A stretch of DNA of 64,000 bases from contig NC_069125.1 of assembly GCF_026914265.1 (NCBI RefSeq), forward strand, positions 67,073,479 through 67,137,478, in the 5' to 3' direction. The stretch comes from Mya arenaria. Lineage: Eukaryota > Mollusca > Bivalvia > Myida > Myidae. Within the stretch, counting starts at the first letter, position 1; each line of letters opens with the position of its first letter. The notes below the pieces were generated by a model. The model saw only the letters and a program-made list of their open reading frames with translations, was not told where the DNA came from and searched no databases. The translations under genes and the position numbers were made by a program. Of this stretch, positions 53,701-64,000 are shown in pieces.

Positions 53701-56700
53701 TGATTTAGATGTTGTCATAATTTAAAGGAACAAATGAAGATCCTTTTAATTGTTAATGTAGCTCGTATTAGCCTTAAATCCTATTACATGTAATGGTGTA
53801 TGTATTTATTCTGGCTAAAAAAAATGTTTATAAAACTTTTCATAATACTCTATGTACCTTCTATTTGGCATTCTATTTGTCTTCTTTCCCTCTTTATGTA
53901 TTCTATATGACATGTTTACTGACATTCTAACAATTTGTAGTACATGTTTTCTACTAGATACAGATCCAAGGGTAGAGATAAGAATGATGAAAATATGCAA
54001 CACCAGAGGTTGAATGTCACTGTTTCCAAAGTTATTGTTTATAAGTTTTCTAAAGACTTCTGCCACTATAACCCTATATCTACATTGGGCCATTTCACAA
54101 ACAGTTCCACTTGTTTATTAGGTAAAATTGTGTTCATATCTCTGAACCAATATCACCTGTTCAAAATCACAACTAATCTTTATTTGGATGTGAAGAAGAT
54201 ATATTGTATTTTAATAGTATTCTTTTTATATTTTTAGGTAATTTTTGTTTTAAATAAAGTAAATGCAGATTCAAAGTCCCAATACATGTTATTCTTCTTT
54301 GAATGGTGTTTTTTATAGTTACTTTTCAATGTTTCGCATTAAAGCTTCATTAAAAATTGCATTGCTAGTACCAGTATATGTAATTGTTTATTCATGTTTC
54401 TGTAGACAAGAGTAAGTAACTTACAAACATCCTGCTTATTCTGACATACAATGTTTTACATATTCTTTGAATAATTCATTTGATGTTGCAGGGCGTCAGA
54501 TCGGGATGTAAAGCGGAAGCAGACGGCTCAAAAGAGCACAAGTGGCTCAAGAACGTCACCAGAGCTCCCTGACCTCAACACCCCGTCTATCACAGGTCAG
54601 TTGAGTGGTAATAGATTGCATTACATCCTGATACAAAAAGACCTTAATGTCTTGGAACATGAACAATGTGTGTACTTTTATCTTGGCGCAAATCAGAAAA
54701 TGATCACATGATGATCATATCTAATATATATTATTATGAAGATGCATGTTTTGCTTCAGTTGTTGTGTTCATAATCATCCCCTGACTAACATTATTCAAG
54801 CTAATATAATATCTTTAATACAATAAAATGCATGTTTTTTGTGATACGGTAACAGAGTGTGCATATTGTCCTGATTTTGTATTGCGATGTTGATACATGT
54901 AAATGTACAATCATGTCTTCGCAGACACTCGCGTTGTTAATCAGTGTTTGCTTCTTTAGCAGAGAGCTCAGATAAGAAGAAGCGTATAGGTCGGTCAACT
55001 GGAGCTAGATACGGTCCCATCAACCATTCTTCAAAGAAAGAAGGTATGCCTGACTTTCATTTGCATTCAGACAAAAAAATATGAAATAAATTTCCTAGAC
55101 AAATGCTTACTGATTATGCCGTTGACAGTCGTAACATCAGTTATAGATGGCTAAAGGTAATCCATCTTTGTATGTAGTAGGAACACATGATTATTCCTTT
55201 TAAGGCATTAGTGATGATAATACTGTGGACACTTTTCATCAACAGTAATAATTTGATTTTGTTCGTTTTTCAACTTGGTACATATCTTGTTTAGCCCCTT
55301 GGTCAACTAAGATGTGTTTGTTATCTGATTTATTTTGTATTGTGCAGACGAAAAGGAAGAAGAAGATGAGCCCCAAGGTCCGTCAACACGTGATTACTTT
55401 GAGGACGACCAGTCATGCTACATTATGGACGCCAAGTCCATGGGAAACATAGGCAGATACCTCAATGTAACAAAACTTATTCAGTTTTGTCTGGTCATAT
55501 GTAATGTTTTTCTTAAGTAATCAGAATATTTTGTTTAATAGTTTCATATGCTATTGCACAAATGTCCTCTGTGACTTTATTTTAAATGTTTAAATGTATA
55601 TATGCATTATATGAGAAACCAAAGTCAGAATCATATTATTTGTAAGCATTTATTTGATCAATACCGATAGTTGAAGATAAATCAAAACTTGTTTTCAGTC
55701 TTCTTACATTTCAACATCAGACCCCATTTTTTGGAGCAAGCTTAAGTTTCTTTATGATAGGATCAAGCTAAGCTCATTATTTGTTTATATAATGTGTGTA
55801 ATGAACTCATATTTATATCATAACTCATAATTCTATGTTTCACTATAACTAATTTTCATTTTGCAAAATAAATTTGATTTAGGTTAGTTGACTAAATGAA
55901 ATAAGAGACAAACTTTTTATGCATAAAAGTTTTCGAGAATTTTGGCCAGTATGATAAGCCATTATGCAGTCGTAATAATGTCAGTATCAATGCAATTACA
56001 GCACAGCTGCCAGCCGAATGCCTTCGTTCAGAATGTGTTTGTGGACACTCACGATCTCCGTTTCCCCTGGATTGCATTCTTTGCTGGACAGTAAGTGCAT
56101 CATTCTCAAAAAGTTTCAATCAGTACATGTACATATAAATTTTTTATATCTTGAAAAGGGCACAAATAAAAAAAATTTTAATATAAATACATTATTTTGT
56201 TCAATTTATTGAACAATCCAAACAAAACAAAAATGTGATTTGTGTACAGATAAAAAATATGAGCAATGTTTGGGCATGTATTTTTAGTGGGAGTTTAGTG
56301 GCCACACATTTATTACTGAAATAAAATATATTAATATATATATTTATCTGAACATAAATTTAAATATGTTTTGTTTTCATTTTGAACAAAATGCATTAAA
56401 AATTGAAAAAGTGCACCAACCTTTATTGTGCCCCTTCTAAGGATCTTCTTTTAGGATAACCATGTTTGGAATTCTGGTTTGCAATCAATTTGCATTCACT
56501 GTAGTAATGTGCAGAGTGAAGTTCTTGTTAGTGATAGTGATGTATATGTATAGAACGATTTATAAAAGACTGAGCAGATGGGTGATAAATAATTGAGCTC
56601 CTTACCATACTTTTAACTGATTTTACTGTTTTTTCCTGCCAGGTATATCAGTGCAGGCTCAGAACTGACCTGGGACTACAACTATGAAGTTGGCAGCGTG

Positions 56701-56760
56701 CATGGGAAGGTGCTGTACTGCTACTGTGGATCAGCCGAGTGCAGGGGCAGGCTACTCTAA
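41744..56760 (+). CDS. SETDB1: SETDB1 histone H3K9 methyltransferase, about 1140 aa
   Basis: Nuclear H3K9 methyltransferase silencing genes and transposons. Exons: 41744-41903, 42025-42118, 42360-42521, 42766-42844, 43071-43151 (probable), 44678-44812, 45188-45345, 45526-45628, 45904-46018, 46197-46278, 46395-46468, 46664-46737, 47075-47254, 47610-47718, 47953-48102, 48736-48846, 49928-49996, 50190-50295, 50495-50678, 51033-51218, 51434-51555, 52397-52501, 52696-52840, 53136-53260, 54492-54595, 54960-55043, 55348-55466, 56002-56090, 56643-56760. The total is 3423 nt and all junctions keep phase. Domains: acidic N-terminus, Ser-rich linker, tandem Tudor region (about 291-500), MBD (646-742), cysteine-rich pre-SET (to about 880), then a SET domain split by an insert of about 115 residues. 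SET motifs are [37 protein letters not shown] and post-[16 protein letters not shown]. The insert is much shorter than in vertebrates (about 350), so the protein is below human length (1291). The start directly follows an acceptor. Confidence 0.95.
43632..43987. repeat. TTAA-type palindromic MITE in a SETDB1 intron, 356 bp
   Basis: Ends AGCTGCACTCTCACAGATTT and (minus strand) AGCTGCACTCTCACAGATTG are flanked by TTAA at 43628-43631 and a one-base variant TGAA at 43988-43991. It shares CTGTTACTAACGG-type centre and arms with 33195-33537, in opposite orientation. Confidence 0.85.
44050..44109. repeat. 30-bp tandem duplication
   Basis: AACTCAAAATATGATACATG followed by TACAACATGT occurs twice back to back without differences. 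Intronic. Confidence 0.9.
48494..48625. repeat. imperfect palindrome in a SETDB1 intron
   Basis: TTGACCCAACATGGGATATA at the left pairs imperfectly with TATATCCCATATCGAGTCA at the right, and AGCTTCGC with its complement near the middle. Arms are about 60 bases. The structure resembles the hairpins at 4080 and 17136 but the sequence differs. Confidence 0.65.
49084..49871. repeat. pogo/Tigger-like nonautonomous element, 788 bp
   Basis: Ends CAGTAAAACTGCGATCGCTC and (minus strand) CAATAAAACTGCGTTCGTTC have the CAGT...GCG form of pogo-type inverted repeats, continuing with ACCTCGA motifs near both ends. No transposase frame is seen. It lies in the SETDB1 intron between 48846 and 49928. The target duplication is unclear. 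Confidence 0.6.
53957..54007 (+). other. candidate cassette exon of SETDB1 within the SET insert
   Basis: TTTTCTACTAG is followed by 51 open bases (17 codons, [18 protein letters not shown] when joined) and a weak donor AG|GTTGAATG. Inclusion would preserve phase between the exons ending at 53260 and starting at 54492 and would lengthen the hydrophilic insert. Support is only splice signals and phase. Confidence 0.25.
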
Positions 56761-56998
56761 TCTAACCCAAGGATTCATGTGTATATGAAAAGAGATTAGA
56801 ATGATTGCAAAGAAACAATCTGATCTGACCTCGAAGGGCTTTAACCTAACTGTTGCCATAGGAACTGAATACTTGGACAGTATTGTTTTTTGAGTACTGC
56901 AGTATTATTTAGTTATGTGAAGGATGTAGATGTTGTTAAGGAAAAAAAGCCTGTATTATGACACTCTACACAAGTCTTATTAAGTAATGAACATGATA

Positions 56999-57004
56999 AA
57001 TAAA
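56999..57004 (+). terminator. putative SETDB1 polyadenylation signal
   Basis: AATAAA lies about 240 bases after the stop codon, followed by T- and GT-rich sequence (TTTTTTGTGAGTTATTTGTTG) about 50 bases downstream, as expected for a cleavage region. Confidence 0.5.
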
Positions 57005-57439
57005 ACTGCCAATACTTTTAAGTATTGCAAGGGTACATGTACATTGTGCTGGTATTTTTTGTGAGTTATTTGTTGTAGCTGTCTCATCATTCTGCAAGTA
57101 ATTTTGAAATTGTTTGATCTTCAAGTAATTTGTATGTATTTGTATTATGTACCAAAAACGAAAAACAAATAATTAAAAAAACACAACATACATTAAACAA
57201 TATTTGGTGTTTACTCCTGGTCAGCAGTTGCATAAGTTTAAGTCTTATATAGAAATCATAACTATGGTTACTGGGTAACTGGCATTTAAAAATATTTATA
57301 TAAAAGTCAATGACATAAATGATAAATAGTATAAAATAAATGCTTAAATTAGTTAAATCAAATTGGTCGCTTGTATAAATTTCAAAAGCAAGCGTTTGTA
57401 TTTTTATTGGTGTATGACAACAAAACCAATATGACACTG

Positions 57440-57512
57440 ACATGATAGCTCAGTGGTAGAGCTCTTGCATTCAGTGGGATATGTATGGGATAAAAACCCA
57501 AACAATTGTATT
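57440..57512 (+). repeat. tRNA-like 5' half (SINE fragment or decayed tRNA)
   Basis: ATAGCTCAGTGGTAGAGCTC at 57445-57464 is an almost perfect tRNA D-arm with A box (as in tRNA-Ala). No B box (GGTTCGANNCC) follows at the required spacing, so this is not a functional tRNA gene. Confidence 0.5.
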
Positions 57513-59059
57513 CTATGAATCGATGCTTTCCGACGAACCATGGCGTACGAAAAGAGCTAGCGCATTGCACCTGGATCTCGCTCAGTTTCTTCAACACTGC
57601 TGATATCCCGATTTTACCTGAAATTGTGATCACTTTAGACTCATGTCATATATTGAATTTAAATACACAAGTCCAGATGACACACAGTAAGCTAGGTCAA
57701 ACCAAATTGCAGCCAATGGACACAGGTAGACCTAAATGGACTCAGGAAAAAAAAATCGAAAAATATTGATAAAAGAGGTAGGTAAGTTCTGATAACATGA
57801 AAGCCTGGGAGCAATATAAAGTATTAGTTCAAATACTTGAATGTGGTTGGATTTTTTACAATTTTTGGTTATGGCAAATCCTTCCTTTAGGGATGAGAAG
57901 AATCCCGTTTTGATTGTCTACATTTTATACTATATTAAGTATAATGGGTTTTGACCCTTGGTCCATTCAATAAGTCAAATGAACCAAACGCGATGATTTT
58001 TTCTGAAATAGATTATTTGTTCAACCAATTAATACACTATAAATCCTAATCAGGTAAAGCCCAGGAAGTGTATTTTGCTTGATTCATGATTGTAATGAAC
58101 CTATTTACTTCAAAGGCTTAAACATTCGACTTCAATTCATCTACGAATTCAATACATACTTATATCATTGTCTGGATTATTTAAATCTTTGGACTATGTC
58201 ATAAATATAAACAAATGTTGAGCATATTTCAAAAACGGTTTGTCGATAAACACAGACCGACTTGGACAGGACGTTATGTCTATATGTTCCTATTTTTCTT
58301 TCGGTTAATATTTCATGGAGTTAATTGTCTTGTTGACAAGGAAGCTTCAACTTGTTCCTGCAGATCACTCCGATTGTAAATATTATGCTTTTGCAGACTA
58401 GTGTATTTAGGTAAGACATGCAACTTTACTTTATGCAATAATAGTTTCTTAATTAGCATTGCCGAAATGATTCCATTAATTTATTAAAAGAGAAGTGTCT
58501 TCCGAGGATCCATTTGAGTTAGGTTGTACTGAAGTTGAAGACGAGTAGTTATCGGACAGCATTTTGGAAGTGGCATATAAAGTACAGGTGCTGGAAATAC
58601 CTCAGCCGATCTAAGTGCACTGCACTTGCTAAAAACACCATAAAATATGGATTAAAATGTTTACATCTTTTTTGTGCAGACAATGATAGATATAGGCAAA
58701 ATTGTAAGGAATTTTTGGTTGAACATTCACATTTCAAACATGAATAAGACTGATACAACTTGTGTGTTTTCCAAGTGCAATTAAAGAAATTAAATCCAAA
58801 TCAAATCTTACAAAACGGTTAATACATCATTTAAGTAATTGCAAATGTCACTTAACTTTGCTACAAATAATTTAAATATTTATAACTGTGAAAGGATTCT
58901 GAATTCAGAAACTTATCCCGATTTGTTATTAATTTGAGGAAAGGCTACTGTCAAACTAAAATTTGACCCCTTTTGAAAACCTCATTTGGAGCTTAAGTAA
59001 ATAAAGTTAATCTAGTTACATTTTTTATAATATTACATAATTTTAACAGAAGAATTATA

Positions 59060-59295
59060 CAAAATATTCAGACATCTGCAAACATTTTGAGTGATAAACA
59101 TTTAACTATTACGGTATTAAATAATGCATTTATGGAAAATATTAATTACTTAATATTTCTGCACCTTCCTTTTAAATTAAACTTGGTATCCTTCATAAGA
59201 ACCATTTTCAACATTTATTTATCTTTAAAGGTATATGAAAACAATTGCATAAAATGAAGAAAATCTTATTTGGGAGCAAGAGTGCATCGCACAAG
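59060..59295 (-). repeat. decayed copy of the 20992 TTAA MITE family
   Basis: On the minus strand it shows TGCACTCTTG, CCCAAATAAGATTTTC, GGTTCTTATGAAGGATACCA and TTTTCCATAAATGCATTAT in the same order as in 20992-21359. One end is not preserved. Confidence 0.6.
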
Positions 59296-59489
59296 TGTCC
59301 AAGAACTACTCACCTGCTGTTACTGAGTTGCATGAAACTGATCTAAATGGACAGCTGTTTCCTTCCCACTCACAATACACTCTTGCCCTCATTAACCTTT
59401 TTTGGCTCATCTTGGCACCAGTTAATTAAACCTTGGAGGAATAATGCTGCTGGTGTTGGGACGAACAGCGGATCAAGGGAACAATACAT

Positions 59490-59715
59490 TTAGCTTGGGA
59501 CCTTAACAACTGAGCTAAATAGTATGCTGGTATCTACCATATACATACCGATACTTCACTCCTCCATTAATTCACCCTTAAAGCCAATCCAGGCACTCCT
59601 GCCTTTTACCTCCAACAGCAGATATATTTTTAGTAAGGTTGTGGAAGAGTGCGCCAGGTGCAGGATTGAACACTTCAATGAAGACCACCAACTGAGCCAA
59701 TTGGGCAACTGACTC
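59490..59715 (-). repeat. tRNA-derived SINE segments
   Basis: On the minus strand 59699-59688 reads TGGCTCAGTTGG (A box) and 59671-59660 GTTCAATCCTGC (B box), i.e. a decayed tRNA-like head. A second A box (TTAGCTCAGTTGTTAAGG) lies at about 59520-59500. This suggests two SINE heads in tandem. Neither forms an intact tRNA. Confidence 0.55.
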
Positions 59716-59979
59716 TTACCCACTTACGTCTATGTATACTTTAATCAGTGTAGAAGATAATTGATGGACACAAAAATGTTGACAAAGACTGGAACAGATA
59801 GAAGGACAATTACATTTCCTTTGATATATTTAGAATCAATTTTATTATGGAAAGACCCTTTAAATTTCCATTCCAGTTGATCTGAAAAATACATGTACAT
59901 GACTTGTATACTATTAAAGTCAAACATATGTAGATAAATAATCATGTCAATTATATTAAGGTACCTTTTGTGAAGAACC

Positions 59980-62900
59980 ATGGATAGTTCAACCAAAGAT
60001 GGAAGTGATTCTGACTGGGACAGCACTCTGGATTTCACCTCCCCTCGACAAGTTGGGATAGGACAGTTGAGGCCAAACATGCAGGCAGAGGAGATAGAAG
60101 AGGAGTCAGCACTGTCTGGGGAGAGTGACAACGATGAACAAGAGCTCCCAAATGATCAGGTGATCAGAAATGGTAAGATATTCTCTATTTATATACTTGT
60201 ACATCAAACAGTCTGTGATACTTTAAAATTTCTTTAATGTAAATGATGTTAATGAGTGACTATCAAGGTTTTGGTTAAGTGTAATATTTATTCATATTAA
60301 AACATCAAAATACAGTTACTCCAGATATTCTTGTTTCATTTAGTGTTCATGTATGATGCCAGGTTTCCCTCTTAGTATTTCAAAGTTGTTGCTATTGAAC
60401 GCCTTTGGTCCAGACCAGCAGGGGTCACAGGGGGCTAAGCCCATTGAAGTTTATAAACCAAAATTATTTTGGAAGTTGATAAAATGTTTATACGGTTGAA
60501 ATGAATGTGATCAGGCTGATGCCAACCATCCATCGTCGAAATTCGCTGCAAATTATATTCTGAGCTTGCTACTTGATCAAATGGAGCATAGTTTACCTGT
60601 TAATGTTTTAAGGGGGGTATCCCACAAGGAACTTGAACATTATTTTTGCATGTGTAATTCGATTTTCTAACTTTTAAAAAAAAATATGTATAAATAATGT
60701 ACCTAGTTGGTGTCGACATTGCAGCAGCTTGAACAGTTTTTGTCTGTTTTGAATTTTAGTTTTGAAACCTCCGGAAGAAAGACCTAGAGCACCAACACCT
60801 ACACAAAAGGAAAACAATATCATTCTTGCACAGAAACAGCAAAACATACAACAGTAAGTTATTTATTATTTAATTGATTGTATGTTATTGAATGATGATT
60901 CTTATCTGAAAGACTGGTAAGTTTCCATTATCCACATATTTTAATATTTGACTGGTTGAAATATTTTATGGTAAAATAGGAAATATTTTAAAAATTATAT
61001 TCATTCCAGACATATACAACCTGCAAATCAACCTCAGCACAAGAAACGTCCAGATTCAGCAAATGCTCCCTTTAACTTCAGAGATGCCATTCAAGGTAAG
61101 TGTTGTTAAAACATATGTATACAATTCAAGTTCTGAAAAAAAGTCCAAAATGATAAGTTAAGACTTAAGAACTGCAGATAGGTTTCCTTAAAGTTAGAAA
61201 CTTGATAATGGGGCTCAAAGAAAATGACTTATGTTTCCTTCAGATAGAACTACCCCCGAGCCAGCATTACGAGGCCCGCCAGGCAAGGACAGGAAGGGAA
61301 CAGCATACGACCCAGCCCCAAGCCCAACCCCCAGGAGTGGCATTGTCCCTCAGGGCAGCATTAGAAGCAAGTTTTTTACTGTTTTGTTGTAAACAATGAT
61401 TTCTATAAGAGTACAACTTTGATATTTTATATTTGAAGTTATCAGTGTATTTATGAAGAAAAAATACATGGAATAAGAATGTAATTCAGATAAACCTTTT
61501 CACACAAGTCTGAATAAAAATCTGCATTTGCTTCTTGAACACCAGCCTGTGAAGCTTGTTTCTTTTTTGTTTACTGAACACATTAATAAACAATTACCTT
61601 CTTGTTTAGGTGTGGGTTCATGGGATGAGTCAGATCCAGATGAAAGGATCTTGAAAGAAATCAGATCAAAATACCAGCAAGAAAAACTTAAAGAGGAGCA
61701 GATGAAAGCAAAAGAAGGTAAAGCATGGTTGTGTTCAGTGTACTCTGAAAAAAGTTATAGCCATTACAATTTAATACTAAGTAGTGCAGTTTAGGTCATT
61801 TTCTGTGGTATTGATATACCCTGGTTACCCTGGTGGAGGGATGTAGAGTTGGCTTTGTCTGTTTGTCCACAGACATTATTATGTAAATACTAAACAGATA
61901 ATGAATGAAGTTAATGCAAGAAGTGTGTATAACCATAGTGTGCCTGTATACATTCAAGATTCATCTGGATAGGTCAGAAACAGAAAAGATATAAGCCTTT
62001 AATAAAGCTAAAATGTGTTTGTCTGGATCCATCGCTATGTTGCTCATTGACATATATTTTTGTGAAAAGTGTATTACCATAGTGCCTGTGGTGCACGTGC
62101 AAGATTTGTCTTGATCAGGTCATTAACACAATAGTTATTGTTTTTTAATAATAATAAAAAGCTTAAATTGCCTGTCTACAACAATTACAATGTACTGGTA
62201 GCTAATCAGCAAAAAATTATGTATGTGTGTAAACATAGTTTAATGGTGCATACACAAGATTTGTCTAGATTGGGTCAGAAAGTTTTATTGCTTTTTAATA
62301 AATATAAAAGCTTAATTATCTGTCCAGAAAGATTACTATGTAACTACCTAGTAGTTGACAAAATTAATGAGACTTGAAATGTGGAGTGTGAATAACTTGA
62401 GTGTGGTGGTACAGGTGCAAGATTGATCATGTCTGTATCACAAGAGTTATTGCCCTTCGATAATGGTAAATGCTGTAGTTTGTCCATCCAGAGCTGTAAC
62501 TGTGTAACTTAAGACAGAAATTAATGAAATGTGTTAACTTTTAGTGTATTGATGTATAATCAAGAAATGTTTGAGTAAGTCAGTAACAAAATTGTTGCCC
62601 TTTTATTAATGAAAAAATTGACCTTGTGTGCCATTTATATAAATACATATTGACAGAAAATAGTGAAACTTTCATGATATGTGAACAACCAGTATAACTG
62701 CTTTGGTGCATGCATATGTGTTGTCTTGGTTGGATCAGTACCATCAGAGTTACATATTGTACGGTACTTTTGTTTTACTCAATTCATATTCATAAGCTAT
62801 TCTTTGAAATAAAGTACTCTCTGCAGAGTTTTGCTTAAATTGGGGTCTGTAAATGTTAAATCCTTTGGCAGGGGAAATCAATTCACAAGCTTGCTTGTTT

Positions 62901-63769
62901 TAACTCGACGTGATCACTGTTGATGGTTTCAGAAGTGTCATTGGTGGAGGAGCCAGATACTGCACGGTCTGAGGGTACGTGGATGAGCTGGAAAAAAGGC
63001 AAGAAGCGCAAGCTCAAGACTGACAAGGTATTACATAAAATCTCTTTGCTTTGTTGGCAGTATGGTGATTATGCATTTTTGTTTTGGAAAAACTTTAATT
63101 GTTGTAGACTTACTTTAATATTGAACATACTATATTGTAGTCTATAATGACCAAACAATTAACTTCACTTAAACTTATGCCTCTGATAAGTTAATATAAA
63201 AGTATAATTAGTGGATTATTATCTTCAGGGGTCAGTGCCAGCAACACCTAGAAGCCAGGCTCCCCCCGACAGTGCAAGGTCACAATATCAAGGTCAAACA
63301 ACAAGGTCATCATTTGGGAAAGGTCAGATTGAGAGTGCACATCCTTTACAAGGTCAAGTTTCCAAGGTCCAGATGCCTCAGGTTATAAGACAACAGGCTG
63401 CTCCAGTGTCAACCCCAGCTAATGTTGTCAGGAGAAATGAAGTGGTATCACCTTCTGTCATTCAAGTTATTGAACCAAGGTAATGCTTTTTACTTTTTCT
63501 ATTTTACTTTTTTATGGAGTACATTTTACATTTCATTTAAAGTTCAATTGTGTAAGAGATACAGAATTTAATATCGAATGATGGTGCTATTTACTTTATT
63601 TGGATGCAAGCACTTGTTTCTTACCATAAAATGTTCTTTAATGCAGATTTTCAAAGTCTCCCCGTGCAATGGCGGAGTATACCAATGTAGAGCTAGGAGC
63701 GGAGTCCCTGGATGCCTCGCAACTGGGCGACCCAGAGAAATTGTTTGTCAGGGACGAGGACACCGGCAG
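59980..63769 (+). CDS. unrecognised disordered protein, 5' part (at least 357 aa, runs off window)
   Basis: I do not recognise this protein. Eight coding exons join in phase: 59980-60172, 60760-60853, 61010-61095, 61244-61366, 61610-61717, 62933-63027, 63229-63479, 63647-63769, ending in phase 2 with an open donor, so more exons lie beyond 64000. The start is the first ATG in the acidic exon (MDSSTKDGSDSDWDSTLDF). The N-terminal 65 residues are Asp/Glu/Ser-rich. A Pro/Gln-rich middle contains PEERPRAPTPTQKEN. Then come GSWDESDPDERILKEIRSKY with a short charged helix, WMSWKKGKKRKLKTDK (a possible nuclear-localisation signal), and a long Pro/Gln/Ser-rich part. No catalytic motif, signal peptide or membrane segment is seen. 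The intron after 61366 appears to be GC-AG. A scaffold or ciliary/nuclear role is possible but unsupported. Confidence 0.75.
61840..62760. repeat. degenerate tandem repeat, about 120-150 bp units, in an intron
   Basis: About six diverged units share the order 'gtgtgtataaccatagtg', 'gcaagatttgtcttgat', 'gggtcagaaa', 'agttattgccctt', 'taataaa' and 'tgtccagaaa'. Divergence is high, so unit borders are approximate. It is noncoding, between exons ending 61717 and starting 62933. Confidence 0.65.
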
Positions 63770-64000
63770 GTATTGTCTTTGTTTTGCCAAAAAATTTATA
63801 TATCCTAGCATGTTGATGACAAAGCAAAATCTGAAAAAAGTCATTTGTTTTGAAAATTATAAGCCAAATGATCTAAGTATTTTTGCGATAATCAGTGTCC
63901 TCATAATTCTCTACTTTGAATGTTTGATATAGCTTTGTAGGCAAATCCCTTTTGAAACATACCACAGCAATAACTAATGTTAAATTAAGTTAAATTGAAA
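63770..64000. other. intron sequence at the window end
   Basis: AT-rich sequence following the donor at 63770. No further exon of the 59980 gene is visible before the window ends. Confidence 0.5.

Larger units (their letters stand above)
57005..59979. other. intergenic with SINE-like and MITE debris
   Basis: No protein-coding exon is supported. The stretch contains a tRNA-like A-box segment near 57440-57480, a decayed MITE at 59060-59295 and tRNA-derived segments at 59490-59715, listed separately. Confidence 0.5.

Noticed and set aside
57440-57512. tRNA-Ala-like gene
   Set aside because: Only the D-arm/A box is present; the T-arm, B box and acceptor stem pairing are missing.

Overview
The window is AT-rich eukaryotic nuclear DNA from an invertebrate, most likely a bivalve mollusc. 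The evidence is short exons with phase-consistent GT-AG introns, three widely conserved animal genes (KRR1, ZDHHC17/HIP14, SETDB1), and interspersed repeats typical of bivalve genomes, such as the family with the motif GAGGGCCATGATGGCCCTAT and several TTAA-flanked MITEs. Nothing suggests bacterial sequence. All exon models below were built by hand from splice signals, reading phase and protein similarity recalled from the known families.

Layout. 1-11 kb holds a small orphan single-pass membrane protein gene (minus, 2783-3382), several MITEs, microsatellites and a near-perfect ~240 bp inverted duplication carrying an unassigned exon (9.5-10.4 kb). 11.86-15.89 kb is KRR1 (plus, 9 coding exons). 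19.75-28.31 kb is the palmitoyltransferase gene ZDHHC17 (minus, 15 coding exons), convergent with KRR1. One of its introns is an AT-AC U12-type intron, and another begins two bases before a transposon end. 28.5-41 kb is a dense transposon graveyard: a nested set of elements at 29.2-31.7 kb, a GGTCCGTAATGTCC-repeat element, a SINE, a 4.05 kb ISL2EU-type DNA transposon (THAP/DDE transposase plus YqaJ nuclease) lying in a short LTR-element fossil, and a mariner remnant. 41.74-56.76 kb is SETDB1 (plus, about 29 coding exons), with MITEs and hairpins in its introns. 59.98-63.77 kb is the 5' part of an unrecognised, low-complexity protein gene (plus) that runs off the window.

The three recognised genes do not form a functional cluster: KRR1 acts in small-subunit ribosome biogenesis, ZDHHC17 in protein S-palmitoylation at Golgi/vesicle membranes, and SETDB1 in H3K9 methylation and silencing of repeats.

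The most novel signals are: (1) a transposon family with TAGTCYAAA termini and 10-bp target-site duplications, present as 45, 83 and 2254 bp copies; (2) an element family whose ends are arrays of GGTCCGTAATGTCC, one copy touching a ZDHHC17 splice donor; (3) the AT-AC intron of ZDHHC17; (4) the almost identical inverted duplication at 9.5-10.3 kb whose flanking exon contains a terminus-like sequence of family (1).
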